Below are positions 54,715-64,000 of a stretch of DNA of 64,000 nt, one piece after another. The stretch lies in contig OX422216.1 in the NCBI GenBank assembly GCA_949130495.1, positions 99,889,967-99,953,966 of the forward strand. The letters run 5' to 3'. Made by a program: the position numbers and the translations under genes. The stretch comes from Sambucus nigra (lineage: Eukaryota; Streptophyta; Magnoliopsida; Dipsacales; Adoxaceae). The notes under the pieces were generated by a model that was given only the letters and a program-made list of their open reading frames with translations, was not told the DNA's origin and ran no database searches. Positions within the stretch are counted from its first letter, which is position 1, and every line of letters starts with the position of its first letter.

Positions 54715-55192
54715 TGTTGATACAAATATTAGTCAGTTGACATGGACTAATTATATGAAGACACGTGTCATCTTACGTGGCAAAATATATTCATCGAACA
54801 ACTCAACGTACAAAGCTACTTAGCGTACCGAGCTACTCAACTTGACGAGCTACTCAACGTGCAGAGCATCTAGTCAAGAAGATCAAGTGACAATTACAGA
54901 TTCAATGAACATTCTTATTATGTACATATGTGTATGTCTATTAAATAATGACGTATTGTCTATTCATATTGATAGCCCAAGGGCTATAAATACATTGTAA
55001 CCCCCTCCATAACGGGGTAATTGATCACTTGCGATCATAATTGAGATCAAGGCAAAACACCCAGCAATACAAGACAGTGGACGTAGGCCATTTTCATTGA
55101 GGCTGAACCACTTTAAATCTTTTGTCTTATTTCATTATTTGTATTTATCTGTGATTAATTAATGAGATCAAGTCTAGTTTTTTACATCAACG
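54715..55192 (+). repeat. Element C right LTR (3' LTR)
   Basis: 478 bp. It has four 17-bp U3 units (54804-54871) against five in the left LTR, which accounts for nearly all of the length difference. The TATA box TATAAATA is at 54985-54992. The last base pair is CG instead of CA, before TSD ATGCC. Confidence 0.92.
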
Positions 55193-55197
55193 ATGCC

Positions 55198-56660
55198 AAA
55201 TTATTTCTTTGATAAAGAAATTAATGAGATAAAGAGATTTCTAACTTAAGAAGTGTGTTAATATATAGTGCCAAAGAAGTGTCAATGACTTAAAAACATT
55301 TAAGAAGTTAGTGTGTGTAACTAAGCTATGTTTTTGGAAAGATAACATCTGTGAAAAGGGAGGAAAATGAAAGTTTAGAAACAAATGGATAAAATGGTAG
55401 TTCTACATAAATGGGAACATTTTTATGAAAAAAAATGTTGGAAAAAGTTGTTATACAAAAGGGTACTAAATGGGAGTTATTTATGGAATGAAATCAACGT
55501 AAATGTGTAAAGGACATGAAATGGTGATTTTCTGAAGTGTAACACAAATATGGGGTGTAGTCCCCGGGTTTTGGCTTCAGTAGGTAAAAGTGAAATAACG
55601 TGGACACGAAAAAGTGCTAAATTACACGATAAAGAAAATTTAAAAGAAACGAGAAAAATTAAGAAGTGCCCGGAGCCCTAGGGTGAATGACCCAAATCAC
55701 TGCCCAGAGCATATGGTAGCATAGCTGGTGGTGTAGATCTCGTTAAAGTACGTGGTTATGTGGTAAACTCCAAGAAAAAGACAATGAGAAAAGTGAAACA
55801 TGATAAGGAAACTAGTTGTGCCGAGAATATAAGAAAAGATAACCTAATGTGAAAAGAAATTGGTAAATGTTTGTTAAAAAGATAATATGGACAAGAAATA
55901 TGAGAAAATAACTAATGTCCATGTGATTTGAAAGGAATGGTAAAGTGATGTGACTAATGGCTAGTTAAGAAACCTAAGATGGTTTAAACCATAATTAACA
56001 CAAGTGTGTGTTGTGAAAGGTTTTGAAAAGGGAAACAAGTACTTTCGAACACCGAGTGTGCATGTGGTGAAAGATGGTTTCAAGGAAAGTAATAAAGTTG
56101 ATTTGGCATGATTAAATGAGAAATTTTGGTAAATGAAGTGTTTTTGCCTAAACAAACGGAATTTTGTTTATGTACTTAATAGGATGGGTTAAATCGTAAA
56201 ATAAATGTTAAGTCAAGTAAAAAAAGGGTCTTTTATAAGATTAGTGTGATTTAATCAACTCGAGAAACGTTTTGGAATAGACAAATTCAAGCATTAGTAA
56301 ATATGTGTGTATATGCATGTGTACATAGGTGGTATGTTATAAAGTATTTTTTTTGCACTTCGATTCTATGTTGTATTGTTGTATTTTCCTTTGGGCATTA
56401 AGCTCATTCCTTTCCTTTGTTAGGGAAGATTATGCGCGATTCCTTACTTTGAGAGAGTTATATAGGTAAGTGTTCTTTTTATTTTACGTTAGTAGCTCTA
56501 TATGTTTGGATTATGGAGATGCTTCCCTCGGGTCCCACACGTAGCTTGATGTAAATGGGAATCACATGCTAAACAACTGAAATATTAACTAAATAAAACT
56601 GGACTAGCAACATTATTTAGGTTGTATCATTGCATTCATACCTAAAATTTGGGTCTTACC
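55198..56660 (+). repeat. Element E left LTR, part 2
   Basis: This continues 29205 after removal of element C and one TSD copy. It ends at about aaatttgggtcttac, which resembles the usual end of Del/Tekay LTRs (..GGGTCTTACA). The expected tRNA-Met PBS (TGGTATCAGAGC) is not found after it. Confidence 0.5.
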
Positions 56661-59600
56661 GGGTTGATCCACAAGTAACCATAAATCCAGTCTGAACCTT
56701 ATAAATGGTATAGGATCACTAAGTTTAAGGTTTCTTTCGGGAGTGACGTTGTGACGTCGGTAGTGGATCTTTGACATTTTAGGACGGTCACAGTAGATAG
56801 TGATGATTTCAATTATGTTCTCGATGATGGAGTCAAGGAGATTAGCATGACGGGAAATTCATTGCCAAAATAGTTACCATTAATAGTTCTTAGTGCTTCT
56901 GATGTAGACATGTTAGTAATTTGCGACTGTCTGCATATGCCATTCATGGCGACACTGCGTTCTTTAATGAGGTGCACTTGTGTCCGCTTTTGATGATACG
57001 AGAGGCTTGTTAAGGTCTTAATACAAGTAAATAACGTCCATTTAATTAGAGATGCGAGTTATTTAAAGTCAACTGTGGAGTAGGTGATTAAGTGGCATGT
57101 CTAAGAAGTATTGATTTTGTGATATGGGTGCATTAGGTTCCTTGGTTAGGAACACTTGGGTGGATAATAGTGGTGATGTTATTAGGTGAACTTGATCCTT
57201 TGGGTATTTCCATATTGTAGGTAGTTGACAATTCAATAGGCATGAGGACCTCTGTTGGTTATTACTTGTGGGTGTGTACTCGATCCTTAGTTAACAGGAT
57301 AATATCATTAGGAAAATGTTATACACACCGGGTGGTAGTACCGGTACTGCTTTATTTGCTTGTACTATGGTGTGGGTCCCGCAAGGGAATGCTGTAGGTC
57401 CTACCAATGTACAATCAAATAAAACGCATTTGGTACTAAACCGGTACTTGGACCCGGTAAGAGTATCATTACTCATACCATTATAGTTAGTACCTTGGTA
57501 ATTGTTAATTGAAAGATGTATCTCGTAAGCTATGATGAGAGTTATGATCCATCAATGATAAGTTGTTATATGTATAATGATGATGACTGAAGTGACATAA
57601 GAGTAAACCCTAGGTATCCTTATGATGTGGTTTTATAGAATGATATGAAATTTGAGGAATAGGATCCCTTGTGGCATCCATAGTGTGGACTTAGAGGATT
57701 ATAGGTTGTATATGACATCTTATATCCTACCAGAATCCTTAGTAGTGTCAACTTGTGGTTTTATACGTGGTATATGTCATTAGTTATTTAAAAGGAAGTC
57801 CTGGGATTATCATTCGAACTTATTTCACGTGGCGTTTTGGGGAATAGGAGCAGACTTATTATGACGCCTTGAGGTGTTCAGTAATTATAATTTTCCACGT
57901 GTGGATAATTGTAGGCTAGTATCCTTGTGAGTATCTAATAGTCGTGGGATGAATATTGGGAATTAGGTAGAGCATACCTACTATGATAGGATCATAGGTG
58001 ATGAAATATTGTCAGGTATTTAATGATAATTTTGTTGGGGTATGCTTGGTGTCGTTAGGGAACCAGTCAAATTAAGTGTTATGGAGTGCAAGTGTTCTAA
58101 TAATGGTTGTATTGAGGGCTATGAGATGATCTCATTGGTCAAGTTCAAAGGAGTCGAATTGTGTAGTCCTTGGTGAGGTAATCCAATTTGGTATAAATAG
58201 GTGATGCGACCTTTTAAGGGAAATTGGAGAATTGTGTCATGATTAGGCATGATACTCGTTTGTTATAAGATGACTAGTGTAGAAAGTGTAGTACTTGATT
58301 TTGATGAGTACTAGGCAATAAATTGGAGACTTTGCTTAATAATGTCATGTTGAGGTCTTGCAAACAACACCCCAAATAGGATATCAAAGTATGATTAGGT
58401 TATTATAGGTTAGAATAGCCTTAATAATGGAAGGATTAATTCTTTGCATGTCCTGACAGACCTAGACGGATTAGGAGGTGTAGTCCTGTGTAGTACTTGC
58501 TATCTTTATATTGTTAATGGAAATCGGTATGGCCATCACGTAAATTCGGTATATGTAGAATTTGAAGATAGGCACAGTGACAAACTTGTACCAATGGTGG
58601 TTATTACGAGGTGAGAGTTTTGCTTATTTGGGCATTGCTTAAGGCGATGTTGGGATATAATCATTGTACGATAAAGTAGACCATAACATAGGTGTGCTAG
58701 GTTGGTCATGAAGTCACGTTGATTAGAGAGATGGACGAAATCGGCGTTGACAAAGGTGTTTGGCATTCATCGACTAGAATGGTTCATGTTTGTTAAGGAT
58801 AAAAGGAGCAATAATTATTCTTAAGGAGGGAATCCCAGTGTTGACTTCCCAAAGGATAATGTTCTCATGTTAGGTTCACCTTGTGAGGATGGACAGTTCA
58901 TTGTTTGATTCGTCACGATTGGTGACCTAAGCCAAGGTTCATAGCTAGACTAGATTCTAATGATGACATTAAGGAGGAGTTGTAAACTCTAAGCGGGCAA
59001 CGTAGAGTCGTACTTTATGAACCATAGACCATTGAATATGGATGGTATTCTCTTAGAACGGTTGTTCGTCCATTCTGATTCTCCGTATTCTTTCGATTTT
59101 GATGGCCGGGGATTGTGTTCTTTCGGTGCCGATGGTCGAGGATTATGTTCTTTTGGTTATGATTATAAAAATTTATGTTCTTTCAGTTCTGATGGTTGGG
59201 GACTGTGTTCTTTCAATATCAGTGTTCAGGTATCATAATATGTTGACGGTTCAATCACGACGTGTCTTGGCTCAGAATGAGTGTGGATGGACCTAGTGTG
59301 GTCACTATAGCTCAAAAACTGAGTGCTCTATTATTTGAATATACTTTTTGCTTTGAACAAGTTCCATGTACATGTGGCTATGCATTTTGCTACATGGTTG
59401 GATTGGCGATCTCAGGGATTGGTCGACATGGTAATTATTGTCTCTAGTTGTAAAGATAAGGCTTATGATTTAAGGATATCATAAATTGTTAGAACTTGAG
59501 GAAACATAGCACGCAATGTTGTTTTGCCATATTGAGTAGATTGGTGTAATACTTGAGTTAGTGTTCCATAATTGGACGCCTAAAGTGATCCTAGGTTCAT

Positions 59601-60183
59601 AGAAGGATCTTGTGGAAGGTATTAGTCGGACACACAATTTGTGACTTAGTTGGTATCTCAGTCCTCAGAATGAATGACTAGCGATGTGAGGTTAATATCA
59701 AGTATAAGTGAATTTGCGTGGTCAATATGACCCGAGAATTCAGGGAGACGTGGGATATGTAGTCCTAAGAATTAAAATAATTCACGATAATGGATTGTGT
59801 GATAGTTGTATGTCATTTTTCTCTTAGGTGAGTGTCGACCACTGGATACTTTTGCCTCGGTAGATGTGATGGTATGCCTTGAGTGTTAGAAAATAAGCCT
59901 TAGGACTTAACCGCGGATGATTATCGGTAATTGGAGACTCGAGGACTGACATGTGATTTTAATGGTTAGCCTAATGATGAGTGTAAGACTTGTTCCATAA
60001 TTGAGCTCCTTAGTGACAACCCCTTTTGAAATGACGCATGACGACTCCGTAGTGATTTGAGGATTCAATAACCTTAGCCTTGAAGGATCCCTATGACTTA
60101 AACTACGTATTGACAACCTATCGAAACTTGAGGAATTAATGGATTGAGAATTTTTAGGATGAAATTCCTTAAGGAAGGAAGAA
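56661..60183 (+). pseudogene. Element E interior, unreadable
   Basis: About 3.5 kb lies between the end of the left LTR and the 3' PPT. I could not read gag, RT or integrase blocks on either strand, so it is either deeply decayed or mostly deleted. A four-unit 30-bp minisatellite lies at 59088-59222. The last 40 bases keep the PPT context ttaaggaaggaagaa. Confidence 0.45.
59088..59222. repeat. 30-bp minisatellite, 4.5 units
   Basis: Units start at 59088, 59118, 59148, 59178 and 59208 (partial), of the form ttctttcggtgccgatggtc plus gaggattatg. In one plus-strand frame they give a ten-residue repeat CSFGADGRGL within a 73-codon open stretch. Confidence 0.85.
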
Positions 60184-60380
60184 TGTAACACTCACCATTG
60201 CGATTTATATCGTACATGTGTAATTTGGTGACTTAATATGAACCAATTGAGCTTTGGAGTTCATAAGTTAGACCCTCCGCAAAATTGATGATCCCAAATT
60301 TTCTATTTTCCTAATATTTAATTGATGACTAGGCCGGAATACCCTTAGTCTTTTAGGTTAATAATTCCCATTTTTGAGGT
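60184..60380 (+). repeat. Element E right LTR fragment
   Basis: TGTAACACTCACC aligns with 27667 onward for about 115 bases (gtacatgtgtaatttggtga; caattgagctttg; agttagaccctc). Then similarity fades. The remaining roughly 2.8 kb of the LTR is missing, replaced by minus-strand pol sequence of element F. Confidence 0.6.
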
Positions 60381-60383
60381 GAT

Positions 60384-60920
60384 CTCGATACCCTTGATGA
60401 AAGCCTTATACTCAACCATGCATTCGTAGATAATTTTGATGGCTATGGGGATCCATTGTGAGTCAGAAGAGAATAAAAGCATTACTATGATGAATCCCCT
60501 TTTATTGGAGACCCCATCGAAGTAGAGTTCCCAATTTTCTCTATCATTTAGGGTGAAGAGATCCTCATCGGAGAATTCTTCCTCATCTTATTCTTCTTCA
60601 TCTCATAGGGGTTGCCCCGTGAGAAGGTCAAAGATGACTCTCCCTTCGGTGGATTTTTTCATGACGTACGTGATGTTAAACTTGAATAATATTATTAGCC
60701 GTTTGGCCATTCGACTAGAGAGTGGGTTTCTCAAAGCGGTATTTTAGGGGATCCATCCTGGAGATGATTTATATGCTGAGGGAGATATCATGTAGAGTCA
60801 TATTTTGTGAGTGATCCATACGAGGGATACAAAAGCCTTTTCCATGGCGGTGTATTTGAACTCATCGGAGACTAGATTTTTTCTTACATAGTAAATGGCA
60901 CATTATTATTAGGATCTCTT
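60384..60920 (-). pseudogene. Element F RNase H domains (decayed)
   Basis: The minus strand near 60540-60400 reads WELYFDGVSNKRG, then an EYKAFIKGIE block. This is the second RNase H typical of Tat elements (W.LYFDG.SN..G). Near 60730-60610 lies 'MAKRLIILFKFNITYVMKKS', then LTGQPL, the end of the first RNase H. Stops and shifts are frequent. The integrase that should follow to the left is absent because element E's LTR fragment begins there. Confidence 0.65.
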
Positions 60921-61149
60921 TACATATTAGGAAACATGGCTCTGGAAGCCGTGTCGATTAAGGTCATGTAGAGCAGGATAGGTTGTAGCAATTGGGGAGG
61001 TACTAACACCGGTGGGTGAGTGAGGTACTCTTGTATCTTATCAAGATGGGTTCAAAAATGGAAGTAAGCTAGTTGATAAACTAACTTGTGAACTATATTT
61101 GGCCTAAGAACCCTCTGGCCTCTTTTTATGGTTTGGTTGGTGGCATTTC

Positions 61150-61770
61150 CCGTATGGCTTTGGCCTTATAGTAGAGTCTACCTCGATTTGGTTTTTTGCT
61201 GAAAATGAAAATGAGCACTTTCCCTTTGGTGACTCCGAAGACACATTTTTGCGGATTTAGCCTCATTTTAAAAAGGCATAACATTTAGAAGAATTTTTAA
61301 AGTGTTGGGATGTGTCCTTCTCGGTCTTTGGATTTATGATCATATCATTCAAGCCAACCTCTACTTCTTTGTGTATGAGATCACGAGGATGGTTGTTGCC
61401 TCTCTTTAGTAAATTGCACCGATATTCTGGAGACCAAAGGGCACGATTGCATAATAGTGCATTCCCCAAGGAATGCTGAACCCAATTTTTGCTTGGTGCT
61501 AAAGGTGCATTTTTATCTGATTATATCAGGCGAATCTATCGGCGTAGGATTTGAGCGTGTTACTAGTTGTACTATCCATCAATAATTTGATATGAGGTAG
61601 AGATGAATCGTCTTTGGGGAAGAATCAATTAAGATCTCTATAGTTTATGGATATTCGGACTTTGCCACTAGCTTTGGGTACTGGTACGATGTTGGCTAGA
61701 TACGTGGGATACTTGATTACTCTGATGAATTTGACACTAATATACTTCTTCACATCCTACTTTTTTTAAT
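61150..61770 (-). pseudogene. Element F reverse transcriptase (decayed)
   Basis: Blocks correspond to the RT fingers (VPKASGKVRISINYRDLN-like, near 61690-61620), the F.R.CPLG region near 61470, and DLIHKEVEVGLNDMIINPKT near 61390-61330. The catalytic YVDDM reads GLNDM here, so the first metal-binding Asp is lost. Frames are broken throughout. The element is a different family from A, B and C. Confidence 0.7.
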
Positions 61771-61955
61771 GACCATTTGGGTATCAATTTATGGAGACAT
61801 TGTTTTCTGGGTTTTGCATTAGGGCCAGTAAGTACCTCATGAATGACAATAGTGGGGTCAATGCCAAACATATTAGTGTAAGAATAAGAGAATACATCCA
61901 CGAGGCTGACGAGGAGACTTTTGATCTCCTTTTGTTCATTTTCATTTAAGGATTA

Positions 61956-62193
61956 CCATATGTGTAACTATTTAGAGTTCTGGGGAGTGCCCAAGTTTAT
62001 GGTTATTAGGTCATCCTTATTGGGAGACATATGTATATTTTGGCTTTAGTCAAGTTTTTATAGGTGTTTCTAGGACCATATTTGTAACTGTTTAGGGTTT
62101 TGGGGAGTACCCAAGTTTATGGTTATTGTGTCATCCTCATTGGGAGACATACATCTATTTTAACCTTGGTCAAGTTTTTATAGGTATTTTAAG
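61956..62193. repeat. 119-bp tandem duplication in element F
   Basis: Two copies, 61956-62074 and 62075-62193, are each marked by cccaagtttatggttatt, ttgggagacata and gtcaagtttttatagg. They differ at about 15-20 positions, so the duplication is old. It lies in the protease-to-RT linker region of the decayed pol. Confidence 0.8.
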
Positions 62194-63430
62194 TATTTTA
62201 ACTCCACAGAATAATCTTTATTAGGTGTGAGTGTTAATCCATCCCTGGATTTGTAATCATCACATACAACACATGCAGGCAAATGCTGGAAATCACTTTT
62301 TGTTATGCCATCAAAAGGAGATAGGACAACATTGATAATAGCAAAAAAAATTTATTATAGAGGGAGACATTGGGAAAGGGGATAAGGGGGTATTTTTTGC
62401 TAACATAACTGACTCAAAGGGACTCTGAATGACAGTGTCGGGATGCATTTGACATAAGTCCAGTTGTTGAGTATCGCAACTACAACGATGTTGGTAAAAA
62501 AGTGGGATGGGTTCTGCTAGGGAACCTTTAGAGTTTTATTCCGAGGATTTGAGACCTTGGCACATATTGTAGGTAAGGGAAGGAAGTGCTATTTGAGTTG
62601 GACTACTTTTTCCTTTACGTTCCCAACATGACTATTAGAGAAACTTCATTAGGAAATAGTGCAAGTAGTCACCACTCTAGGTCGATATCAGAATTCTTTC
62701 TATCCTCCTTAGCCACCCATAAGACATTGAGCTCATTCTAGTTGACCTTGTGGATCTTCTCATAATCTACATATAGTCCTTCCTCATAGAGGATCTCCAT
62801 TTCTAGTTGCAAGGCTTTCTTGGTTTCATCTCACCCTGGTTTGGAGAGTTCGTGATTGTAAAAGTCCTCTCCTCGGAGATGAAAATGACTGTTCCACCCT
62901 TGGTGGTGGTATTTGGGATCAGTAGTTAGAATTTTTCTTTTAGGGGTATACCCAAGACTAGTCTTTCAATTATGTTCTATGGCAGTAATGGGTTTGAGGG
63001 TTCCTTGTTGGTTTTGAGGGTTGATGATCCAGATGTATTCGGATACATTCGAGGGTTTGAGGATTCCAAGGTTGAACCCTCGAATGTATCCGAATTTGTG
63101 GATGATCTGGGCGGCTAAATTATGAAATGACTGACTCCTCTTCTATTATGCGTGCAAGTGAGGAAACTTAGAATCTGCTGAGGAATATGTCATTACTATC
63201 ATGATGGTTATCCAGGAGGGGAATAATACTAGTGCTGATGACTGTGGCCGAACTATTGTCCCCTCAGATTATGATTACTTCTGTATCGAACGAGAACCTG
63301 ACTTTCATGTGCAATGATAAAGGTAATGCCCCCATAGGGTGTATCCGATCTCTACCAAGTAAAGGGTTAAAGTTTTTCAAGATGTCGAGTACTTAAACTC
63401 TCATATAGTATTTGATGGGCCCTATTATGA
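62194..63430 (-). pseudogene. Element F protease-RT linker region (decayed)
   Basis: It has the position and occasional residues of a gag-pol linker on the minus strand but no motif that I can name. A perfect 21-bp inverted repeat lies at 63037-63095. No independent gene was seen. Confidence 0.4.
63037..63095. repeat. Perfect 21-bp inverted repeat (hairpin)
   Basis: Arm 1 is 63037-63057 (attcggatac...) and arm 2 is 63075-63095, its exact reverse complement, with a 17-base spacer. Read directly from the sequence. Confidence 0.9.
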
Positions 63431-64000
63431 GGGTGAGGAAAATGGTCGTTAGGACATAATAGCGAGTGTTATCATAGGCCTTGATGGAAATAGAAGATGG
63501 TGTAAATTCCACATAGTATTGATGGTGGACCCATTGTCTATTAGTACTAAAGTTAAAATATGTTCGAAGGTCTTAACGGTAATGTGTGCAGTGAAAATCA
63601 GTGATTAAGGCCCTGCCTAGGGAGGTCTTTATTAAAGAAGTTGATGTGTTGCTACATGGTGATGGATCCAATGGTAGCCTACATCTCAGTCAGAGTTAGG
63701 TCCATAGTCACTGAAACTTGGGATAGTATATGGATGAGCATGACTCGGTTCTCTCTAAAGGTAGTTAATAGTTCTCAAATGGTGTTGTTAGACAATGTCC
63801 GTTGGAGTTACTTACAGATCTTATTATTTTACCTAGTAGGCAGCATGCCAACTCTTTTAGGGGGACTTTATCCTTACTATCTGGGTTAGGATGAGTGGAG
63901 TGTGGACCTCACCTGGTGAGGAAGTTGATCTATTTTTTTGGAAAAAGCATAGGTTCTACCCCGACTTGATGTTTAACTTTTTTTAAATAGAGTAGAATAT
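63431..64000 (-). pseudogene. Element F protease and gag end (decayed, runs off the window)
   Basis: On the minus strand near 63545-63480, 'TLVLIDNGSTINTM'-like sequence fits the aspartic protease block of this lineage, followed by the FPSRP.-like strand. To the right, toward 64000, gag should begin but is not clearly readable. The 5' LTR lies outside the window. Confidence 0.5.

Larger units (their letters stand above)
29211..55192 (+). mobile_element. Element C: Tat-type Ty3/gypsy LTR retrotransposon, same family as element B
   Basis: LTRs at 29211-29706 and 54715-55192 are flanked by TSD ATGCC (29206-29210 and 55193-55197). The order is PBS, gag, protease, RT, RNase H, second RNase H, integrase on the plus strand, then two antisense ORFs, PPT and 3' LTR. 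Two solo LTRs interrupt it: one in the protease region (32067-34938) and one between the two antisense ORFs (40545-52140). Element D sits in the second. Without these insertions C is about 11.5 kb, matching B. Many stops, plus a deletion of about 160 bp in integrase, make it nonfunctional. Confidence 0.9.
27667..60380 (+). mobile_element. Element E: old Del/Tekay-like Ty3/gypsy element, gutted
   Basis: The left LTR starts TGTAACACCTTCC at 27667, is split by element C, and ends near gggtcttac at 56660. Its net length is about 3.0 kb, typical of Del/Tekay LTRs. At 60150-60183 the sequence 'aggatgaaattccttaagga' and then aggaagaa precedes a second TGTAACACT at 60184. That is the usual chromovirus-type 3' end and PPT. 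About 115 bases after each start align (tgtaatctggtgacctgg versus tgtaatttggtgacttaa). The right LTR is cut off after about 200 bp. The 3.5-kb internal part has no readable gag-pol. Confidence 0.65.

Noticed and set aside
1..64000. Host protein-coding gene
   Set aside because: No stretch with plant gene structure outside the retroelements was found on either strand. Every recognisable coding block belongs to a transposon family.

Overview
This window is a block of nested plant LTR retrotransposons. I found no host gene, rRNA gene, tRNA gene or CRISPR array. The organism is a flowering plant, probably a eudicot with a large repeat-rich genome. The evidence is AT-rich sequence, several Ty3/gypsy elements of the Tat type (two RNase H domains, antisense extra ORFs, tandem repeats in the 3' region), long LTRs starting TGTAACACC or TGTAATACC of the Del/Tekay type, and a PBS matching the 3' end of plant tRNA-Asp. 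I cannot name the species.

Left half (1-27666). Old decayed sequence (1-3211, continuing at 25467-27666) holds a minus-strand gag remnant. Element A (3212-25461, minus strand, TSD TAAGC) is inserted in it. It has gag, protease, RT, RNase H, a second RNase H and integrase remnants, a tandem-repeat 3' region and an antisense intron-containing ORF. Element B (7614-18808, minus strand, TSD ACCAT) is inserted in A's repeat array. B has the same layout, two antisense ORFs and a 31/32-bp alternating tandem array, and has lost most of its RNase H region.

Right half (27667-64000). Element E (27667 to about 60380, plus strand) is an old Del/Tekay-like element with an LTR of about 3 kb. Element C (29211-55192, plus strand, TSD ATGCC) is inserted in E's left LTR and belongs to the same family as B. 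C was later hit by two solo LTRs of one Del/Tekay-like family, at 32067-34938 (TSD CAATG) and 40545-52140. The second solo LTR was then hit by element D (41463-50256, TSD CCTAT). Right of E is a decayed minus-strand Tat-like pol (element F) that runs off the window.

The most interesting object is D. Its 1443-bp LTRs differ at only two positions by eye, its PBS and PPT are intact, and it carries two long open frames but no recognisable gag-pol. It is therefore very young and must have been moved by another element's enzymes. The second theme is the antisense genes of A, B and C. Each appears to have its own TATA-like box just inside the 3' LTR, and B and C share two intron positions and a second downstream antisense ORF. 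Several LTR families also carry short repeated palindromic words or 17-bp repeats near the promoter.
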